64,000 nt of DNA from Polynucleobacter sp. MG-27-Goln-C1 (GTDB taxonomy: Bacteria > Pseudomonadota > Gammaproteobacteria > Burkholderiales > Burkholderiaceae), in NCBI RefSeq assembly GCF_018881905.1, contig NZ_JACVPM010000004.1, positions 1-64,000 on the forward strand, written 5' to 3'. Within the stretch, counting starts at the first letter, position 1. Each line of letters opens with the position of its first letter. Positions 34,110 to 43,162 of this stretch are shown in pieces. A model generated the notes under the pieces. That model had not been told where the DNA came from. It saw only the letters and a program-made list of their open reading frames with translations, and did not search any database. A program made the position numbers and the translations under genes.

Positions 34110-34979
34110 TTATAGGGGATTGGATTGCTGATCGGGCTGATTGTATTTTTTGAGCTCTGTTTTGTTGCGATACATCTCTAGATCCACGTCGTGCAATATT
34201 TCAGAGACTGACTTTGGATTCTCGCTATAGCTTGCCATCCCAATACTTAAACTAACTGGATAACCTGAATCCTTCATCGCCTGATTTACTGTTGCCACAA
34301 TATCTCCGCAGAGCCGCTTCATCTCTGGCTCGTTTACCTTTGGCGCAACAATTAAGAACTCATCACCGCCCAATCTAAAAAATACCGCCCTATCAGAAGG
34401 AAAAGACAGCATCAATTGTGCAATTTTCACAAGAACTTGATCGCCAACCACATGCCCCCGAAGATCATTAATCTTCTTAAAGTCATTGACATCAATTAGA
34501 GCTACAGAAAAAGGCTGCCTTTCCCCTTCTAGCGCTGCAATCGCCTGCTCTATATAGATGCGAGCCCATCGTCTATTCCATAACCCGGTCAATGAATCGG
34601 TATTTGCCAGAAGATTCACACGTAATTGACTACGCCTAAGCGACCTGGCAAGCCACATGATTAATAGCGTTGCCAGAAAACGAATTGAGATATTGAATAT
34701 CTCTATCTTCGTAAAATAAAGAGGGAAATAACCGTCTCTTAAAAGAAAATAATTCTCAAATAAGACTGCAATGATCAGGGCTGCAATAACCGTCTTCATT
34801 GACTTCGCATTTAATGCAATGATTGCCGCAGGAAATAAGTAGAGCAAAACAAATCGGTAATCATCAGCAGATAGGATGTCGATCATTAAAATCAACATCA
34901 GCAAACCAAACCCAAGCATTACCGCTATTTTTGGTTTAATGCCAAACGGACCATCAACACTTCCAATCGCTTGCCTCAT
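34110..34979 (-). CDS. Membrane diguanylate cyclase without inhibitory site
   Basis: A 289-residue protein with four to five membrane helices in residues 18-112 and a GGDEF domain after about 118. The active loop GGDEF is at 204-208, intact. The position of the usual inhibitory RxxD reads SDRA, so product inhibition through that site is not expected. Its start overlaps the stop of the small upstream gene by 4 bases (ATGA), so the two are co-expressed. Confidence 0.92.
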   Translation of the reverse strand: MRQAIGSVDGPFGIKPKIAVMLGFGLLMLILMIDILSADDYRFVLLYLFPAAIIALNAKSMKTVIAALIIAVLFENYFLLRDGYFPLYFTKIEIFNISIRFLATLLIMWLARSLRRSQLRVNLLANTDSLTGLWNRRWARIYIEQAIAALEGERQPFSVALIDVNDFKKINDLRGHVVGDQVLVKIAQLMLSFPSDRAVFFRLGGDEFLIVAPKVNEPEMKRLCGDIVATVNQAMKDSGYPVSLSIGMASYSENPKSVSEILHDVDLEMYRNKTELKKYNQPDQQSNPL

Positions 34980-35293
34980 TCTCGATCAACCCAAGTGGTG
35001 AAATTTTCAGCAGCAGGCGTTAAACGATAAATATAAGTGCTGCGCGGAGCCACCATGGACCCATTGAGATCATATAGAAATGATCTTTTACGGACTACTA
35101 ATTTGTGTTGCACCAACTTCCCAAAATCACGAATCAGTTGCGGGCAGCGTGGATAGTCATTCAGGCGATAAAGCATCTTTGCCCCAGTAGCCTTGGAATA
35201 CTCAACAATCAGGTCGGGGCTGCACTCCTCCAAACCACCAGGCTGGCGCCTCAGTCGATTTAACAGCCAACGGTAACGGGGTTTAGACATCAT
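34976..35293 (-). CDS. Small basic protein of unknown function
   Basis: A 105-residue basic protein (SKPRYRWLLNRLRRQPGG, then RSFLYDLNGSMVAPRSTYIYRLT). The arrangement of helices and a strand pair looks like a small winged-helix fold, but I do not recognise a family. Overlaps the GGDEF gene by 4 bases and is preceded by a perfect palindrome about 8 bases upstream of the ATG. ATG 35290 is an equally possible start. Confidence 0.6.
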   Translation of the reverse strand: MMSKPRYRWLLNRLRRQPGGLEECSPDLIVEYSKATGAKMLYRLNDYPRCPQLIRDFGKLVQHKLVVRKRSFLYDLNGSMVAPRSTYIYRLTPAAENFTTWVDRE

Positions 35294-35300
35294 GCACAGG

Positions 35301-35322
35301 ATATTAGCCTAAGGGCTAATAT
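35301..35322. promoter_or_regulatory. Perfect 9-bp inverted repeat upstream of a small gene and GGDEF gene
   Basis: ATATTAGCC and GGCTAATAT separated by four bases, 8 bases before the start at 35293. There is no T-run after it on the minus strand, so it looks more like an operator than a terminator. On the minus strand its core TTAGCCCTTAGGCTAA is nearly identical to the palindrome at 55672-55689. Confidence 0.5.
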
Positions 35323-35392
35323 GATTCTAATTTCTATGCCCATTTTTAGGGCATATATTGACCCTATCTAACTTACTATTTCCCTATAAAAA

Positions 35393-36307
35393 TCAAGTAC
35401 TTAAGGATTTATTGGTCATGAAATGGCGCATGTCACCAGTGACGGGGTCTAGGAAAGCAACCTCCCTAGCTAACAACTGTAAGGGCTTGGAGAAGTCCAA
35501 TTCATATTCCTGATAAGGGGTCAGAATGGGATAGATCTGGTCATGCCGAATAGGTATTCCAAGGCTATTGAGGTGGCAACGCAACTGATGTTTCTTTCCG
35601 CTGCCAGGGGTTAGGCGGTATCTAGCCCAGGGCTTTGATGCTTCAAGTAACTCAATCAAGGTATCAGCATTAGTCTCGCCTGCCACCTCTTGCATCTGCA
35701 GAAAGTGCTCAGACTCCTCTAACCTGCTTTGATAAGTCATCGGCAATTTATTGATGAGCTCTTCCGAATACGGTGCGATAGCTTCATAGACTTTTTTGAC
35801 TACGCGATCTCTAAACAGATTTTGATATTGTGCCCGTTCTTTCGGATTGACTGAAAAAATGACTAAGCCAGCTGTGTCGCGATCAATCCGATGAATGGGA
35901 CTTAAATCTTGAATACCCGTTTTTTTCTTTAGACGATTGAGTAGGGTTTGATGTAGATAAAGACCGCTTGGTGTGACTGGTAAAAAATGGGGTTTATCGG
36001 CAACCAGAATATGCTCATCCTGAAATAAGATGACTTCCTCAAAAGGAATTTCTGGTTCTCGAGCCAGGCGTCTGAAATATAACAAGTGGGTATTCGGAAG
36101 ATAGACATTATTAGCCTGAACTGGAACTCCGTCCGCAGTCATTACCAAGCCCTCTTCAAAACGAGCTTCCCACTCACTCCCATCAATATGCGGGAAATTG
36201 GCAATAAAGAAGTCCAGCAAAGAAGCATGGCTCTGCCCAGCAGGCAAATACACCCTTGATGAGGACACTCCTTCAGAATTGACTTTCATATGAGCTAGAT
36301 TATCCAA
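35393..36307 (-). CDS. RluA-family pseudouridine synthase
   Basis: A 304-residue enzyme that isomerises uridine to pseudouridine in RNA. The catalytic loop HRIDRDTAG is at 139-147, giving D142 as the catalytic aspartate. A short N-terminal S4-like part precedes it, and the C-terminal SGKKHQLRCHLNSLGIPI is also standard. The branch resembles the group that includes RluA/YqcB/YlyB-type enzymes; the target site cannot be told from this sequence. Confidence 0.9.
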   Translation of the reverse strand: MDNLAHMKVNSEGVSSSRVYLPAGQSHASLLDFFIANFPHIDGSEWEARFEEGLVMTADGVPVQANNVYLPNTHLLYFRRLAREPEIPFEEVILFQDEHILVADKPHFLPVTPSGLYLHQTLLNRLKKKTGIQDLSPIHRIDRDTAGLVIFSVNPKERAQYQNLFRDRVVKKVYEAIAPYSEELINKLPMTYQSRLEESEHFLQMQEVAGETNADTLIELLEASKPWARYRLTPGSGKKHQLRCHLNSLGIPIRHDQIYPILTPYQEYELDFSKPLQLLAREVAFLDPVTGDMRHFMTNKSLST

Positions 36308-36403
36308 TCAATCCAGCCTGAGCACCATTCTGAATGCATCCCAATAAAACCCCTCTAAAATAGGCGGGCACCACTCAGAAGAACTAGAAGAACAATAGAC
36401 ACT

Positions 36404-37177
36404 ATGTTTGAACTCTCCGTTTTCGACCTCAGCTTGTTATTTGCCTGCGCATTATTTGCCGGTCTGGTTGACTCCATCATTGGCGGGGGTGGAATGATTC
36501 AGGTCCCAGCACTATTTGCAGTTCTGCCAGGATTTCCGCCGGCTACTCTGCTGTCCGTTAATAAGTTTGGCTCAATCATTGGGACGATTGGCTCAGCCAT
36601 TCAGTACAGCCGCGCCAATAAGAGTCCATGGGGTCTGGTGATTATCTCTTCAGCGTTTGCCTTCTTTGCTTCGGTTGCTGGAGCATATTTCGTTACCCGT
36701 TTGCCGACAGAGTGGCTTAGAGCTGCCCTGCCATTTTTATTGATAGCGCTATTAATCTTTAATATTAAATCTAGCGCCGGTCTGGTTCACGCGCCTAAGC
36801 ATGATCACCACAAACAAAAAGCGATTGCCTCTACTGGCGCCGGCATCATTGGTTTTTATGATGGCTTCTTAGGGCCAGGAGCAGGAGCCTTTTATAAACT
36901 CTTCTATACCCGTGTGCTGGGATTTGATTTCTTAAGATCAGCAGCACCTGCAAAGTTTCTCAATATTGCCTCAAATCTTGGTGCGCTATGTGTGTTTTTC
37001 TATCTTGGTTATTTTGACTGGAAGCTCGGCTTACTCATGGCTAGCGCCAATCTTGTAGGTGGTCAAATTGGGACCAAGATTGCAATCAAACACGGGAATG
37101 CCTTTATACGTAAAGGATTCTTTATTTTGGTGACCATCCTCATCATCAAAACCTTCTACGATGCTTTTCTAAAATAA
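36404..37177 (+). CDS. TauE/SafE (TSUP) family membrane permease
   Basis: A 257-residue inner-membrane protein with about eight hydrophobic segments and two family repeats (LFAGLVDSIIGGGGMIQVPAL and GFYDGFLGPGAGAFYKL). Members export or import sulfite, sulfoacetate, taurine-derived and other organic anions. No sulfonate or sulfite gene adjoins it here, so the substrate is open; the sox operon is 30 kb away. It is divergent from the pseudouridine synthase. Confidence 0.92.
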   Translation: MFELSVFDLSLLFACALFAGLVDSIIGGGGMIQVPALFAVLPGFPPATLLSVNKFGSIIGTIGSAIQYSRANKSPWGLVIISSAFAFFASVAGAYFVTRLPTEWLRAALPFLLIALLIFNIKSSAGLVHAPKHDHHKQKAIASTGAGIIGFYDGFLGPGAGAFYKLFYTRVLGFDFLRSAAPAKFLNIASNLGALCVFFYLGYFDWKLGLLMASANLVGGQIGTKIAIKHGNAFIRKGFFILVTILIIKTFYDAFLK

Positions 37178-37289
37178 CCACACAATCAATAGATAAATAG
37201 ATTAGTAGGTTATTCGTAGATTTATAAGCATTTAAAGAGTAAATTGAACTTATCAAGTTTTGTTTATTTACTACAGAAATGAGGGTGTT

Positions 37290-37715
37290 ATGAAAATTCT
37301 ATTACCGGTTGATGGCTCTAAATCTTCGCTTAATGCAGCAAAGTACGTTGGGAAGTTAGCCAAGGATTTGCGTAGCAAATGTTCGGTGACTTTGGTTAGC
37401 ATTCATGACGATATTGGTCTTGGTCACGTAAAACAGTTTGTTGCCAATAGCGTAATTGATGACTACCTCCGCGAAGTCAGCGAGAAAGAACTTAAACCAG
37501 CACAGAAAGCGCTAGATATCGCAGGTGTAAAACACAGCATGGTGATTAAGCGCGGCAACGTTGCCAAGGAAATCCTAGCTCTCGCAAATAAGGAAAAATT
37601 TGATCTCATCGTAATGGGCTCAAAAGGTAGAACGGGCATTGTTGATGCCATTATGGGTTCAGTTGCTCAGAAGATAAGCAATACCGCCAAGCAGCCTGTT
37701 TTATTAATTAAATAA
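37290..37715 (+). CDS. Universal stress protein (UspA family)
   Basis: A 141-residue single-domain Usp, starting at the ATG at 37290 with GAGGG four bases upstream; the longer frame from 37260 is not supported. MKILLPVDGSKSS and the ATP-binding loop MGSKGRTGIVDAIMGSVAQK are present, so it belongs to the nucleotide-binding branch. Such proteins support survival in stress and starvation. The gene ends with a strong terminator and stands alone. Confidence 0.93.
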   Translation: MKILLPVDGSKSSLNAAKYVGKLAKDLRSKCSVTLVSIHDDIGLGHVKQFVANSVIDDYLREVSEKELKPAQKALDIAGVKHSMVIKRGNVAKEILALANKEKFDLIVMGSKGRTGIVDAIMGSVAQKISNTAKQPVLLIK

Positions 37716-37748
37716 GTACCTAGGTTAATCATCAGATTAGCCTCAATA

Positions 37749-37772
37749 GGCCGTCCACGTGACGGCCTTTTT
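37749..37772 (+). terminator. Rho-independent terminator
   Basis: GGCCGTC (37749-37755) pairs perfectly with GACGGCC (37761-37767), loop of five, then TTTTT. It ends the universal stress protein transcript. Confidence 0.92.
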
Positions 37773-37784
37773 ATGGATTTCTAA

Positions 37785-38021
37785 ATGAGTATCTTGCTTC
37801 TCTTGTTCGCCCCTGGAATTTTTGCCGTGTACTGGCTTATTCGCCTACAGATATGCTTGTCTAGAGCTCGCTATTTAGTCGATACCTATGGCATGGATCG
37901 CAAAAAATTACGCAAGCTATCTTGCGGGGAACTCAAGAAGCTCAGAACATCTATAGATGAGCTCAGGCACGCGAATGATGCCTTTGGTTTAGAGACACTG
38001 GTTAGACCTTATAGAGCGTAA
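37785..38021 (+). CDS. Small single-pass membrane protein of unknown function
   Basis: A 78-residue protein with one N-terminal hydrophobic helix (LLLLFAPGIFAVYWLI) and a basic cytoplasmic tail (RKKLRKLSCGELKKLR). It begins 12 bases after the previous terminator, so its promoter is not obvious, and it converges with acr3 with 7 bases between stops. I do not recognise the family. Confidence 0.5.
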   Translation: MSILLLLFAPGIFAVYWLIRLQICLSRARYLVDTYGMDRKKLRKLSCGELKKLRTSIDELRHANDAFGLETLVRPYRA

Positions 38022-38028
38022 GCAAGGC

Positions 38029-39072
38029 TTATTTTGTGTAATAGCGCTCTTTGAACCAGAGCGCCACAGTTACCAAACCAATCATGATGGGCACCTCTAC
38101 CAGAGGGCCAATGACCGCTGCAAAGGCAGCCCCCGAATTAATCCCAAATACTGCAATCGCTACGGCAATTGCCAGTTCAAAATTATTGCTGGATGCTGTA
38201 AATGAGAGTGTGCAGCAACGCTTATAGTCAATCCCCATTCTGCCTGTCACAAAGAACGTCAGCAAGAACATGATGAGGAAGAAAACGAGGAGAGGAACGG
38301 CAATGGTGACTACATCCATAGGCAAAGTTAGGATCAAATTACCCTTCAGGCTAAACATCACCACGATAGTAAATAGCAAAGCAATCAAAGTGAGCTTACC
38401 GATACGCGGCACGAACTGCTCGTGATAACGGTCTTTAGACATGAATTTCAACATCACTACCCGGGTCAAGATACCTGCAATACAAGGCACACCGAGGTAG
38501 ATAAACACGCTCTCCGCAATCTGCCCCATGCTTACACTGACATTGGATGCGGCCAAGCCAAAGTAAGGCGGCAACACAGTGAGAAAGAAATACGCGTAGA
38601 CGCTAAAAAATAGAACTTGAAAGATCGCGTTAAAAGCCACTAAACCAGCCGCATATTCAGTAGAGCCTTTTGCAAGATCGTTCCAAACAATCACCATCGC
38701 AATACAAGGCGCGATACCAATCAGAATTAAGCCTGCCATATATTCGGGTTGATCCGGCACAAAGGTAATCGCCAAAAAGAACATTAATGTTGGGGCAATA
38801 ACCCAATTCATAAGCAATGAAATCAGGAAGATGCGCTTATCCTTAAAAACATCCGGCAAATCCTCGTAACGCACTTTGGCAAACGGCGGGTACATCATTA
38901 AGATCAGACCAATTGCGATTGGGATATTTGTTGTTCCCACCTGAAAGGAATGAATGAACCCTTCAGTGCTAGGCATGAAATGACCCAATCCAATACCAAA
39001 GGCCATTGCAGCAAAGATCCATACCGTGAGGTAACGATCAAGAAAGGAGAGTTTTTTAGTTAAGGTGTTCAT
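38029..39072 (-). CDS. acr3: Arsenite efflux permease, ACR3 family
   Basis: Acr3 pumps arsenite out of the cell using the membrane potential. The 347 residues have ten predicted membrane helices. The conserved helix-4 cysteine essential for arsenite transport is in [16 protein letters not shown], and the [17 protein letters not shown] motif late in the protein is typical. It is the last gene of arsR-arsC-acr3, overlapping arsC by 4 bases. No ATPase arsA is present. Confidence 0.94.
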   Translation of the reverse strand: MNTLTKKLSFLDRYLTVWIFAAMAFGIGLGHFMPSTEGFIHSFQVGTTNIPIAIGLILMMYPPFAKVRYEDLPDVFKDKRIFLISLLMNWVIAPTLMFFLAITFVPDQPEYMAGLILIGIAPCIAMVIVWNDLAKGSTEYAAGLVAFNAIFQVLFFSVYAYFFLTVLPPYFGLAASNVSVSMGQIAESVFIYLGVPCIAGILTRVVMLKFMSKDRYHEQFVPRIGKLTLIALLFTIVVMFSLKGNLILTLPMDVVTIAVPLLVFFLIMFLLTFFVTGRMGIDYKRCCTLSFTASSNNFELAIAVAIAVFGINSGAAFAAVIGPLVEVPIMIGLVTVALWFKERYYTK

Positions 39073-39560
39073 GCTTTGACTTCGATTGATGTATGGATTG
39101 CTTTAAGGGTCATTGAGTCTAATTTCTCTAGAGGCATGCTAGCCAAGATATCAATCCGCCTCTTAAGGCCATTCATCACGGTATTAAAGGCGGCCCGTTT
39201 TTCTAGATCACTACCCTGCACTTGTGAAGGATCAGCAAAGCCCCAATGTGCAGTAGCCGGTTGACCTGGCCAGAATGGGCAAACCTCACCGGCGGCATTG
39301 TCACAAACCGTGATGATGAAATCCATCTTCGGCGCATTGGGCTCTGCATAGACATCCCAGCTTTTAGACTTCAACAGAGTGCGATCCATTCCCAACTCCA
39401 CCGCAATGTCTGCAGCAATCGGATTGACGCTCGTACCTGGAGTTGATCCAGCTGAATAACCTACAAACTTGCCACTCGGGTGAGTAGATGCCAAAGCTTC
39501 GCCCAAGATAGAACGTGCGGAGTTATGCGTACAGAGAAAGAGGATGTTGTAGGTTTTCAT
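39069..39560 (-). CDS. arsC: Arsenate reductase, low-molecular-weight phosphatase type
   Basis: Converts arsenate to arsenite for export by Acr3. The 163 residues carry the P-loop CTHNSARS, with C10 as nucleophile in a CX5R motif, and the two relay cysteines C86 and C94 ([13 protein letters not shown]). This three-cysteine layout matches the thioredoxin-coupled S. aureus type rather than the glutaredoxin-coupled E. coli type. It overlaps arsR and acr3 by 4 bases each. Confidence 0.95.
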   Translation of the reverse strand: MKTYNILFLCTHNSARSILGEALASTHPSGKFVGYSAGSTPGTSVNPIAADIAVELGMDRTLLKSKSWDVYAEPNAPKMDFIITVCDNAAGEVCPFWPGQPATAHWGFADPSQVQGSDLEKRAAFNTVMNGLKRRIDILASMPLEKLDSMTLKAIHTSIEVKA

Positions 39561-39886
39561 ATTGACTTAGTCTTGCGTGTGATTTTTTCAGGGGTGCAGG
39601 CTTTACCACCACAACAGTTATCAAGAAGGAAGGTGCTGAGGTCTTGGACTAGAACCGCGTTTGGGCTATAGATGAGGTTACGACTTTGACGCTCGACAAG
39701 TAGCAGATTAGCCTGCACCAATTCTTTTAAATGAAAACTCAAGGTTGCATTAGGAATGCCCAGCTTTTCAATGATTTGGGTGGGCGTTAAGCCAACATCA
39801 CCCCTTTGGACAATGAGACGAAAGATATTTAATCGAGACTCCTGCCCCAAGGCCAAGAATGCCGCAACCGCATCTATATTTTTCAT
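39557..39886 (-). CDS. arsR: Arsenic-responsive repressor ArsR
   Basis: A 109-residue winged-helix repressor (TPTQIIEKLGIPNATLSFHLKELVQANLL) that releases DNA when arsenite binds. The metalloid site is not in the usual recognition-helix ELCVCDL position. Instead C91, C92 and C97 (DNCCGGKACTPE) near the C-terminus form a likely three-cysteine As(III) site, like the separately evolved site described for Acidithiobacillus ferrooxidans ArsR. First gene of the operon; its ATG lies inside an inverted repeat with the promoter. Confidence 0.93.
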   Translation of the reverse strand: MKNIDAVAAFLALGQESRLNIFRLIVQRGDVGLTPTQIIEKLGIPNATLSFHLKELVQANLLLVERQSRNLIYSPNAVLVQDLSTFLLDNCCGGKACTPEKITRKTKSI

Positions 39887-39908
39887 ATTTCCAATTATAT
39901 AGAAATAT
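39885..39908. promoter_or_regulatory. ars promoter and operator
   Basis: ATATTTC (39885-39891) and GAAATAT (39902-39908) form an inverted repeat overlapping the arsR start codon. The minus-strand sequence between the arms contains TATAAT (39899-39894), a perfect -10 only 7 bases before the ATG. Transcription would therefore begin at or next to the start codon, giving a leaderless or almost leaderless mRNA. No clear -35 is visible. Confidence 0.6.
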
Positions 39909-39947
39909 ATTACAGTTTAGTGACGGAGGAAACATCAAATCAGAGAA

Positions 39948-40364
39948 TTACCGCCAAGGACTAAATATCTTCACGCCAGAATGGCTGAAATCAGAAATAT
40001 TTCTGGTGACGATTGTCATGCGATGCTCAATTGCAGTTGCAGCAATCATGGCATCTCTTTCGGATTTAGGGTTTGGGACGTGAAGGCTGGCACATCGTTG
40101 TGCAACTGGCAAATCAACGGGCAATATCCTTTCTGAGAAAGCTGGCAGAACATGTTTACTCAGCCACTTTCTTAGGACTTGTCCCTGCTTTTTATCCCTT
40201 CTTTCAACCTGCAGGACTCCAATCTCTAACTCCAGGATTGATATAGCAGAGAGAAACATGAGCTCAAGATCGGTTTCCTCGGCCCACCCTTTCACGTTGG
40301 AGTTGATTTGACCGCTTCCTAGCTTTCTAAACTCTGAAACTACGTTTGTATCAAGCAAATACAT
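39948..40364 (-). CDS. VapC-like PIN-domain toxin
   Basis: A 138-residue PIN-domain ribonuclease, the toxin of a type II module. The conserved acidic residues are visible in YLLDTNVVSE (D5), ISILELEIGV and NPKSERDAMIAATA, with the late TRNISDF. Its start overlaps the antitoxin stop by one base. VapC toxins cleave specific tRNAs or rRNA; the target here is unknown. Confidence 0.92.
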   Translation of the reverse strand: MYLLDTNVVSEFRKLGSGQINSNVKGWAEETDLELMFLSAISILELEIGVLQVERRDKKQGQVLRKWLSKHVLPAFSERILPVDLPVAQRCASLHVPNPKSERDAMIAATAIEHRMTIVTRNISDFSHSGVKIFSPWR

Positions 40365-40618
40365 TAAAGGAGATCCGAAATTGACTTTATGAGGCTAGAC
40401 ATTTTCGCAGGTTCAAAATCAATCTCTCCAGCACCCTTCATGCCCACAAGATCTAAGATGTTTTTCTTTTTTCCAGTCACGCGTTGATACTCAGTGAATG
40501 TCATCAAGACATGCGCAGGCCTACCACGATCGGTGATAAAAACAGGGCCTGCTTCTGTAGCTTTTTTTACCCGACCAGTATCCTGATTAAATTCACGGCT
40601 CGAAAAGGTAGTAATCAT
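40364..40618 (-). CDS. Phd/YefM-type antitoxin
   Basis: An 84-residue antitoxin. The N-terminal FSSREFNQDTGRVKKATEAG and VFITDRGRPAHVLMTFTEY match the Phd/YefM DNA-binding fold, and the C-terminal tail should bind the PIN toxin. A GGGGG-rich ribosome-binding site precedes the ATG. Pairing of Phd with PIN toxins is common. Confidence 0.9.
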   Translation of the reverse strand: MITTFSSREFNQDTGRVKKATEAGPVFITDRGRPAHVLMTFTEYQRVTGKKKNILDLVGMKGAGEIDFEPAKMSSLIKSISDLL

Positions 40619-40641
40619 CTAACCCCCAATAAAATATTACC

Positions 40642-40663
40642 AATGTATAAATGTTACTACATT
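40642..40663. promoter_or_regulatory. Inverted repeat upstream of the Phd/PIN module
   Basis: AATGTA (40642-40647) and TACATT (40658-40663) flank a 10-base AT-rich spacer, 24 bases upstream of the antitoxin ATG. It overlaps -10-like sequences and is a candidate autoregulatory operator. Confidence 0.4.
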
Positions 40664-40699
40664 ATTGAAGGGAGACCTAATAACCACTCTAGGCATGAG

Positions 40700-43063
40700 T
40701 TAACCCTTTAATTTACGCAAAGCTTCAGCCATCGCGTTGTTCATTGGGGGCGCAGATCTTCTATCTTCCTGAGGCTTTCTAGCCTCTGAGGATCTTGGGG
40801 CGCCCGGACGATTTGCCCTTTGCTCTGGCTTTGCCCCTAGGGCAGATTTAGGCGCTTCATCAGAGAGTCGCATGGTCAGCGCAATTCGCTTACGCTTTTC
40901 ATCTACTTCTAGCACTTTGACCTTAACAACCTGCCCTGCCTTAACTACAGTGTGCGGATCTTTTACAAAGGTATTGGCTAGCGCGGAAATGTGGACCAGG
41001 CCATCTTGATGAACGCCAATGTCTACGAATGCGCCAAAAGCTGCAACGTTAGTCACAACACCTTCCAAAATCATATCGGCCTTAAGGTCGCTGATTTTTT
41101 CTACGCCGTCTTTAAAGGTTGCCGTAGTGAACTCAGGACGTGGATCGCGGCCTGGCTTTTCTAATTCTTTGATGATGTCGGTGACTGTTGGAACACCAAA
41201 CTTCTCATCGGCATATTTTTCTGGGCTGAGACCCTTCAGAATAGTTGCATCACCAATCACTTCTTTGACGCCCTTCTTGATATCTTTCAGAATCTTCTCC
41301 ACCAAAGGATAGGATTCTGGGTGTACCGCTGATGCATCCAGAGGATCTTTGCCATTCATGATGCGCAAGAAACCAGCGGCCTGCTCAAAGGTCTTATCGC
41401 CTAAGCGTGGCACGCTACGTAGATCCGCCCTCGTCTGAAAAGCGCCATTGCTATCTCGGTAAGTCACGATGCCCTCTGCAACGGTGCTGCTAAGACCTGA
41501 AACCCGTGCTAGCAATGGTGCTGAAGCCGTGTTCACATCCACACCAACCGCGTTTACGCAATCCTCTACAACCGCAACCAGTGACTTAGCCAACTGAGTC
41601 TGCATCACATCATGCTGATACTGACCGACACCAATCGACTTCGGATCAATCTTCACTAATTCCGCCAACGGATCTTGTAATCTTCTGGCGATGGATACTG
41701 CTCCGCGTAAAGACACATCCATACCAGGCAATTCTTTTGAGGCGAACTCAGAAGCTGAATAAACCGATGCACCTGCTTCTGAGACTACGATCTTGGTGAG
41801 CTTGAGCTCAGGCTTAGCTTTAATTAAATCTTGCGCTAACTTGTCAGTCTCGCGTGAAGCTGTACCGTTACCGATCGAGATTAAGGTTGCCTTATGTTTC
41901 TCAGCCAATTTCGCAAGGGTATGCAATGAACCATCCCAGTCATTCTTAGGCTGATGCGGGTAGATAACATCTGTATCGACCACCTTACCAGTAGCATCCA
42001 CAACAGCAACCTTCACACCCGTTCTCATGCCAGGGTCTAGACCAATAGTGACCTTTGGTCCTGCAGGTGCAGCTAGTAAAAGGGCTTTTAAATTACGAGC
42101 AAAGACATTAATTGCTTCAGTCTCAGAACGCTCACGCAAAGCACTCATTAGCTCGGACTCCAAATGCATGGAGCACTTAATGCGCCAAGTCCAGCGCACT
42201 GTCTCTGCCAGCCATTGGTCTGCAGGACGACCCTCATTCTTAATCTTGAATTGGTTGGCAATGCGCGACTCGCATGGATTGTGGGGCGCATCCCATTTCG
42301 GTTTTTCTTCTTCGGTATCCAGGCGCAAATTGACCATCAACATCTGTTCACGACGACCCCTAAATAAAGCCAGGGCACGATGCGAAGGGATTGCAGCAAT
42401 AGGCTCGGAGTAATCGAAGTAATCCGCGAATTTCTCACCCTCTTGCTCTTTACCAGCAATGACCTTAGATTCCACAACGCCATGCTCTTGCAAATAGGTT
42501 CTCAGTGATTGCACCAAGCCAGCGTCTTCTGCAAAGCGCTCCATCAAAATCTGACGGGCACCCTCAAGAGCGGCTTTGGTATCAAGCACGCCAGGGTTCT
42601 CACCCTGGTCGGATGTAAATGCTTCTTTAAGGTATTTAGCTGCCTCCACCTCTGGATCCAGCGTGGGGTTTGCCAACAAATCATTTGCGAGAGGCTCTAA
42701 TCCGGCCTCTAAGGCTATTTGGGCTTTAGTGCGACGCTTAAGCTTATAAGGGAGATAGAGATCTTCCAGGCGCGTCTTATCCTCTGCCAACATGATGGCT
42801 TTGAGTAACTCAGGGGTCATCTTGCCCTGCTCTTCTATTGAAGAAACAATCGCCTTGCGTCGCTCTTCCAGTTCACGCAAATACCCTAGACGGTCTTCTA
42901 GTAAACGCAGCTGCGTATCGTCCAAGCCACCTGTCGCCTCTTTACGATAACGCGCAATAAAAGGAACTGTTGCACCCTCATCCATCAGCGCTATAGCGGC
43001 AGCTACTTGAGCGGGTTTAGCAGATAACTCTTGGGCAAGGCGTTGTTCAATAGATGGCAGCAT
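40700..43063 (-). CDS. tex: Tex family RNA-binding transcription accessory protein
   Basis: Tex is a conserved cytoplasmic protein that binds RNA and influences transcription and stress survival. The 787 residues contain the helical N-terminal half ([20 protein letters not shown]), the YqgF-like nuclease fold ([20 protein letters not shown]), helix-hairpin-helix repeats ([39 protein letters not shown]) and an S1 domain near 640-715 ([26 protein letters not shown]). The tail is basic and disordered. Expressed alone, after the typA terminator. Confidence 0.96.
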   Translation of the reverse strand: MLPSIEQRLAQELSAKPAQVAAAIALMDEGATVPFIARYRKEATGGLDDTQLRLLEDRLGYLRELEERRKAIVSSIEEQGKMTPELLKAIMLAEDKTRLEDLYLPYKLKRRTKAQIALEAGLEPLANDLLANPTLDPEVEAAKYLKEAFTSDQGENPGVLDTKAALEGARQILMERFAEDAGLVQSLRTYLQEHGVVESKVIAGKEQEGEKFADYFDYSEPIAAIPSHRALALFRGRREQMLMVNLRLDTEEEKPKWDAPHNPCESRIANQFKIKNEGRPADQWLAETVRWTWRIKCSMHLESELMSALRERSETEAINVFARNLKALLLAAPAGPKVTIGLDPGMRTGVKVAVVDATGKVVDTDVIYPHQPKNDWDGSLHTLAKLAEKHKATLISIGNGTASRETDKLAQDLIKAKPELKLTKIVVSEAGASVYSASEFASKELPGMDVSLRGAVSIARRLQDPLAELVKIDPKSIGVGQYQHDVMQTQLAKSLVAVVEDCVNAVGVDVNTASAPLLARVSGLSSTVAEGIVTYRDSNGAFQTRADLRSVPRLGDKTFEQAAGFLRIMNGKDPLDASAVHPESYPLVEKILKDIKKGVKEVIGDATILKGLSPEKYADEKFGVPTVTDIIKELEKPGRDPRPEFTTATFKDGVEKISDLKADMILEGVVTNVAAFGAFVDIGVHQDGLVHISALANTFVKDPHTVVKAGQVVKVKVLEVDEKRKRIALTMRLSDEAPKSALGAKPEQRANRPGAPRSSEARKPQEDRRSAPPMNNAMAEALRKLKG

Positions 43064-43106
43064 GAAATAAATAATTTACTAAGGTTTTAAGAGGATTGGC
43101 ATGAAG

Positions 43107-43142
43107 GAAAAATAAGAGCCACCCAAAGGTGACTCTTATTTT
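43107..43142 (-). terminator. Rho-independent terminator after typA
   Basis: On the minus strand a 13-bp stem, AATAAGAGTCACC with GGTGGCTCTTATT (one G-T wobble), 4-base loop, followed by TTTTTCC. Arms are at 43140-43128 and 43123-43111. It is nearly symmetrical and could work in both directions. Confidence 0.88.
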
Positions 43143-43162
43143 CCAACTGAAGAACTCCGCAA

